Source: JBFMFB01 sp040752115
GTDB taxonomy: Bacteria; Pseudomonadota; Gammaproteobacteria; Burkholderiales; Sulfuricellaceae
Direction: 5' to 3'
Assembly: GCA_040752115.1 (NCBI GenBank)
Contig: JBFMFB010000039.1
Coordinates: 1-15,336, forward strand
DNA: 15,336 bases
Shown here: positions 12,543-15,336 of the stretch, piece by piece
How positions within the stretch are numbered: the stretch's first letter is position 1
Layout: the number at the start of each line of letters is the position of its first letter
Notes under the pieces: generated by a model
Seen by the model: the letters and a program-made list of their open reading frames with translations, nothing else
Told to the model about the DNA's origin: nothing
Database searches by the model: none
Program-made: the position numbers and the translations under genes

Positions 12543-14198
12543 ATGTCCGCTCTCACCCGCTCGAAAACCTGGGCTGATCTGAACGCACACAGCAAGGCGA
12601 TGAGCCGCCTGCACATGCGCGACCTGTTCGCGGCGGATGCGCGCCGGTTCGACAAATTTTCGCTGCGCCACCAGGGCATCCTGCTGGATTATTCCAAGAA
12701 CCTGATCACCGAAGAAACACTCGCCCTGCTCCTGGATCTGGCGCGCGAAGCCGGCCTCGAAGGATGGATCGGCAAGATGTTCGGCGGCGAGAAGATCAAC
12801 TTCACCGAAAACCGCGCCGTGCTCCACACCGCGTTGCGCAACCGCTCCGGCCGCCCCGTCCCGGTGGACGGAGCGGACGTGATGCCGGGAATCCAAGGCG
12901 TGCTTGCGCACATGCGCGACTTTTCCGACAGCGTGCGCGGCGGCCGCTGGCTCGGCTATACCGGCAAGCCGATCACCGACATCGTCAACATCGGCATCGG
13001 CGGCTCCGACCTCGGCCCCGCCATGGTGTGCGCGGCGCTTGCGCCTTACGGCAAGCCGGGCCTCAACGCCCATTTCGTCTCCAACATCGACGGCACGCAC
13101 CTCGCCGAGACCCTGAAGCGCCTCGACCCGGAAACCGCGCTGTTCGTCATTGCCTCGAAAACTTTCACCACCCAGGAAACCCTGACCAACGCCCGCTCGG
13201 CGCGGGCATGGTTCCTGCGGCACGCCAACGACGAAAGCGCCATCGCCCGGCATTTCGTCGCCGTCTCCACCAACGCCCAGGAGGTGGCGAAGTTCGGCAT
13301 CGACACCGCCAACATGTTCGAATTCTGGGACTGGGTGGGCGGGCGCTATTCGCTGTGGTCGGCGATCGGGCTGCCGATCGCGCTCTACATCGGCATGGAC
13401 AATTTCGAAGCCCTGCTCCAGGGCGCGTTCGAAATGGACGAGCATTTCCGCACCGCGCCGCTCGAAAAGAACATGCCGGCGATCATGGGGCTGCTCGGCA
13501 TCTGGTACAACAACTTCTTCGATGCCCAAAGCCACGCGGTGCTGCCCTACGACCAATACCTCCACCGCCTGCCGGCCTACCTGCAGCAACTGGACATGGA
13601 AAGCAACGGCAAGCGCATCGCCCGCGACGGCGAAGCCGTGGACTACTCCACCGGCCCGGTGATATGGGGCGAGCCCGGCACCAACGGCCAGCATGCCTTC
13701 TACCAGCTCATCCACCAGGGAACCAAGCTGATCCCGGCGGACTTCCTCGCCCCGATCGAAACCCACAACCCTATGGGCGATCACCACCGCATCCTGCTCG
13801 CCAATTTCTTCGCCCAGACCAAAGCGCTGATGCAAGGCAAAACCGAGGCCGAGGCACGCGCGGAACTGGAAGCGGCAGGCATGAAAGGCCGCGAACTCGA
13901 ACGCCTGCTGCCGCACAAGCTGTTCCCCGGCAACAAGCCGACCAACTCGATCCTCTACCCGAAACTGACGCCGGAAACGCTGGGCGCGCTGATCGCGCTG
14001 TACGAGCACAAGGTGTTCGTGCAGGGCGTCATCTGGAACGTCAACTCATTCGATCAATGGGGCGTGGAACTGGGCAAGCAGCTCGCGCAGCAACTGCTGC
14101 CGGAGCTGGCGGAAAGCAAACCGGCGGAGGCGTATGACGCGTCGACCAATGGGCTTATCAACTACTATAAAATGCACAAGTTGAAAATGCCAAATTGA
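12543..14198 (+). CDS. pgi: Glucose-6-phosphate isomerase
   Basis: Interconverts glucose-6-P and fructose-6-P in the cytoplasm, linking gluconeogenesis and glycolysis to the glycogen genes beside it. The 551-aa length equals the standard bacterial enzyme. Visible motifs are DIVNIGIGGSDLGP (146-159), SNIDGTHLAETL (180-191), ASKTFTTQET (204-213), FEFWDWVGGRYSLWSAIG (259-276) and GEPGTNGQHAFYQLIHQGT (376-394). Likely catalytic residues are E353 (DMESNGK), H384 (NGQHAFY) and K512 (VELGKQLA), each offset by two from E. coli E355/H386/K514. Shine-Dalgarno GGAAGGAAA lies just upstream of the ATG. The 24-bp spacing after glgB suggests a glgB-pgi operon. The protein ends with a normal STNGLINYYK tail, so it is complete. 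Confidence 0.96.
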   Translation: MSALTRSKTWADLNAHSKAMSRLHMRDLFAADARRFDKFSLRHQGILLDYSKNLITEETLALLLDLAREAGLEGWIGKMFGGEKINFTENRAVLHTALRNRSGRPVPVDGADVMPGIQGVLAHMRDFSDSVRGGRWLGYTGKPITDIVNIGIGGSDLGPAMVCAALAPYGKPGLNAHFVSNIDGTHLAETLKRLDPETALFVIASKTFTTQETLTNARSARAWFLRHANDESAIARHFVAVSTNAQEVAKFGIDTANMFEFWDWVGGRYSLWSAIGLPIALYIGMDNFEALLQGAFEMDEHFRTAPLEKNMPAIMGLLGIWYNNFFDAQSHAVLPYDQYLHRLPAYLQQLDMESNGKRIARDGEAVDYSTGPVIWGEPGTNGQHAFYQLIHQGTKLIPADFLAPIETHNPMGDHHRILLANFFAQTKALMQGKTEAEARAELEAAGMKGRELERLLPHKLFPGNKPTNSILYPKLTPETLGALIALYEHKVFVQGVIWNVNSFDQWGVELGKQLAQQLLPELAESKPAEAYDASTNGLINYYKMHKLKMPN

Positions 14199-14216
14199 AC
14201 GGGAAGGGCGAGCTCG

Positions 14217-14477
14217 ATGCCAACAATCAGCCAGTTTTTCGGGATCGTGATCCAGATGTTCTGGCGGGAACATGCGCCGCCTCACTTTCATGCGCTGTAT
14301 GGAGAGAACGAAGCCTTGATCGACATTCGCACGCTGGAGATCATCAAGGGCAGTCTCCCGAAACGGGCGCAAGCATTGGTGCTCGAATGGGCAGCACAGC
14401 ATCGGGCAGAGCTGATGGAGGACTGGAACCTATGCCAATCGAAACAGTTACCCAAGAGCATCGCTCCGCTGGAGTGA
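14217..14477 (+). CDS. DUF4160 domain protein
   Basis: 86-aa protein of the DUF4160 family, recognised by REHAPPHFHALYGENEALID (17-36), the KGSLPKRA block (44-51) and LVLEWAAQHRAELMEDW (54-70). The function is not established; members often sit immediately before a DUF2442 gene and have been suspected of belonging to toxin-antitoxin-like pairs. Start ATG 14217 follows GGGAAGGG, 18 bp after the pgi stop. A TATAAA (14166-14171) inside the end of pgi could serve as a -10. The C-terminal 46 bp overlap the following DUF2442 gene in another frame, implying translational coupling. The arrangement looks like accessory cargo attached to the end of the glycogen operon. Confidence 0.8.
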   Translation: MPTISQFFGIVIQMFWREHAPPHFHALYGENEALIDIRTLEIIKGSLPKRAQALVLEWAAQHRAELMEDWNLCQSKQLPKSIAPLE

Positions 14478-14752
14478 CGGCTGCAGCTCCATGGCGAGTA
14501 CGCACAGTCAGTCCGCTACCGGGCTATCGTCTTTCCGTCACCTGCAACGATGGCACGACCGGTATTGTGGACATGTCGCGGCTCATCGCGAGCGAGCGTG
14601 CAGGCATCTTTGCAGCACTTAAGGATGTTCATCTGTTTCAGCAAGTCGGCATCGAACTCGGCGCCCTCACTTGGCCGAACGGCTGTGACCTTGATCCGGC
14701 GTGGCTGCATGAGGAAATTGGGAAGAATCAATTGTGGTCTGTCCCGGATTAG
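14432..14752 (+). CDS. DUF2442 domain protein, partner of DUF4160
   Basis: 106-aa protein with the DUF2442 fold signature: a first strand pair TVSPLPGYRLSVTCNDGTTG (residues 24-43), DMSRLIASERAGIFAALKD, then LFQQVGIELGALTWPNGCDLDP and a short C-terminal tail. The start is ATG 14432, inside the DUF4160 gene, with GGAGGA about 10 nt upstream. The frame is open further back to 14195, but that part is only the shadow of DUF4160 and is arginine-rich. DUF4160-DUF2442 overlapping pairs recur in bacteria; a toxin-antitoxin role is a hypothesis. The part from 14500 onward is duplicated downstream with six substitutions. Confidence 0.8.
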   Translation: MPIETVTQEHRSAGVTAAAPWRVRTVSPLPGYRLSVTCNDGTTGIVDMSRLIASERAGIFAALKDVHLFQQVGIELGALTWPNGCDLDPAWLHEEIGKNQLWSVPD

Positions 14753-14785
14753 TTGGAATGATGCGTTAATGCAAGACCTGGTACC
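14500..14785. repeat. Direct repeat, copy 1 (286 bp) covering most of DUF2442
   Basis: Matches 14796-15081 with six substitutions and no internal gaps (about 98% identity, counted by eye; period 296 bp). It begins at codon 23 of the DUF2442 gene and ends 33 bp past its stop at GGTACC. The two copies are separated by 10 bp. Confidence 0.95.
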
Positions 14786-15048
14786 ATGAATCCGCACGCA
14801 CAGTCAGTCCGCTACCGGGCTATCGTCTTTCCGTCACCTGCAACGATGGCACGACCGGTATTGTGGACATGTCGCGGCTCATCGCGAGCGAGCGTGCAGG
14901 CATCTTTGCAGCACTTAAGGATGTTCATCTGTTTCAGCAGGTCAGCATCGAACTCGGCGCCCTCACCTGGCCGAACGGCTGTGACCTTGATCCGGCGTGG
15001 GCGCATGAGGAAATTGGGAAGAATCAATTGTGGTCTGTCCCGGACTAG
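14786..15048 (+). pseudogene. Second, start-less DUF2442 copy
   Basis: The DUF2442 frame in copy 2 is open from 14770 to TAG 15046-15048 and encodes TVSPLPGYRLSVTCNDG onward, nearly identical to the intact gene. The native N-terminal exon of copy 1 (MPIETVTQ) is missing. An ATG at 14786 (reading MNPHAQSVRY) sits where a typical DUF2442 protein starts with MNP, but it is out of frame by two bases with the conserved core. The only in-frame starts are a GTG at 14863 or an ATG at 14869, which would drop the first two strands. I read this as a frameshifted or 5'-truncated copy. Expression of a short GTG-started protein cannot be excluded. Confidence 0.7.
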
Positions 15049-15081
15049 TTGGAATGATGCGTTAATGCAAGACCTGGTACC
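14796..15081. repeat. Direct repeat, copy 2 (286 bp)
   Basis: Differences from copy 1 lie at 14940 (A to G), 14944 (G to A), 14967 (T to C), 15001 (C to G), 15002 (T to C) and 15045 (T to C). In the DUF2442 frame these change G to S (14944) and L to A (15001/15002); the other three are silent. Unlike the 127-bp repeat at the gap, the copies have diverged, so this is probably a real duplication. Confidence 0.95.
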
Positions 15082-15082
15082 G

Positions 15083-15175
15083 AGTATTTGCGAGACAAAG
15101 GTGGACGGGCAATGGAAGCTCTACGCCCTGGTACATAACATCGAGAAACTGGCGCATCATGGTTATGCGCATTGA
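15083..15175 (+). pseudogene. Transposase C-terminal remnant (IS1182/DDE-type)
   Basis: Directly after repeat copy 2, one frame reads ETKVDGQWKLYALVHNIEKL followed by AHHGYAH and a stop at 15173-15175. This is the kind of C-terminus I recall in IS1182-like and related DDE transposases (a VDGQWKLYALVHNIEKL block shortly before the end). No catalytic domain is present upstream; the sequence before 15082 is the DUF2442 duplicate. Hence a debris fragment of an insertion sequence. Family assignment is from memory of the motif. Confidence 0.65.
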
Positions 15176-15336
15176 GGAGAAGTCACGGTGAGCCGTTCCG
15201 CCCAAGGCCTCCCAAGGGCATCCAGCGCCGCCTGGTCGGCCGATTGCCGGCATGGCGCCAGTTTCAACCGATCGACTCGGCGGATTCTGTCCTGCCTGGC
15301 GATTCAAAAAAATCGCTCAATTCGGCCGAGGCAGTG
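15176..15336. other. Unassigned tail of the window
   Basis: No recognised gene. A frame from GTG 15188, preceded by GAGGAG (15174-15179), stays open to the window end, but its 49 codons (rich in Ser, Arg and Ala) resemble no family I know. A short inverted repeat GCGATT / AATCGC (15299-15304 and 15311-15316) with an A-rich loop is present. This could be the outer end of the insertion sequence whose transposase tail lies just upstream. Confidence 0.3.

Noticed and set aside
11343..14009. 888-codon open frame on the minus strand opposite glgB and pgi
   Set aside because: It is the codon shadow of two high-GC genes with perfect family motifs on the plus strand. Its sequence is His/Arg/Gly/Val-rich without any domain, and it crosses the glgB-pgi junction.
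14786..15175. 129-codon open frame as one gene
   Set aside because: Its first part reads the DUF2442 repeat in the wrong frame, and only its last roughly 27 codons resemble a transposase C-terminus.

Overview
The window is about 15.3 kb of GC-rich DNA that reads like a draft or metagenomic betaproteobacterial chromosome, plausibly of the Nitrosomonadales/Sulfuricellaceae type. That placement is inferred from protein style and gene neighbourhood and was not measured. It falls into four blocks.

Block 1 (1-4287, + strand) looks like an iron-uptake locus of the P19/FTR1 (FtrABCD) kind. It holds the C-terminal part of an OprB-like porin, a periplasmic cupredoxin-fold protein, an FTR1 iron permease and a polytopic 4Fe-4S protein. 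A small four-helix CopD/HemJ-like membrane protein with a histidine in every helix follows. The P19 gene (ftrA) would be expected upstream, outside the window. A bacterial interspersed mosaic element (two inverted REP hairpins) sits between ftrC and ftrD.

Between blocks 1 and 2 lies a 100-N scaffold gap flanked by two identical 127-bp copies of the same sequence. This looks like an assembly artefact: two contig ends overlap by one k-mer length. If it is collapsed, the CopD-like gene and the next operon converge with only about 20 bp between stop codons.

Block 2 (4535-10162, - strand) and block 3 (10335-14198, + strand) are a divergent glycogen locus. Leftward run glgC (TTG start with a strong Shine-Dalgarno), a GH57 alpha-amylase-type enzyme, a GH57 4-alpha-glucanotransferase-type enzyme and a SlyD-like peptidyl-prolyl isomerase. 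Rightward run glgB and pgi. Together they connect fructose-6-P/glucose-6-P to ADP-glucose, to branching of the polymer, and to remodelling or hydrolysis by the GH57 pair. No glycogen synthase, phosphorylase or phosphoglucomutase gene is present in the window.

Block 4 (14217-15336) is accessory in character. It has a DUF4160-DUF2442 overlapping gene pair, a 286-bp near-identical direct duplication that makes a second, start-less DUF2442 copy, and a transposase C-terminal remnant immediately after it. I see no RNA gene, CRISPR array or replication origin. The most unusual items are the assembly artefact, the ligand-poor cupredoxin, the all-histidine four-helix protein, the GH57-centred glycogen operon and the duplicated DUF2442 beside transposase debris. 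I did not find convincing evidence for a wholly new system.
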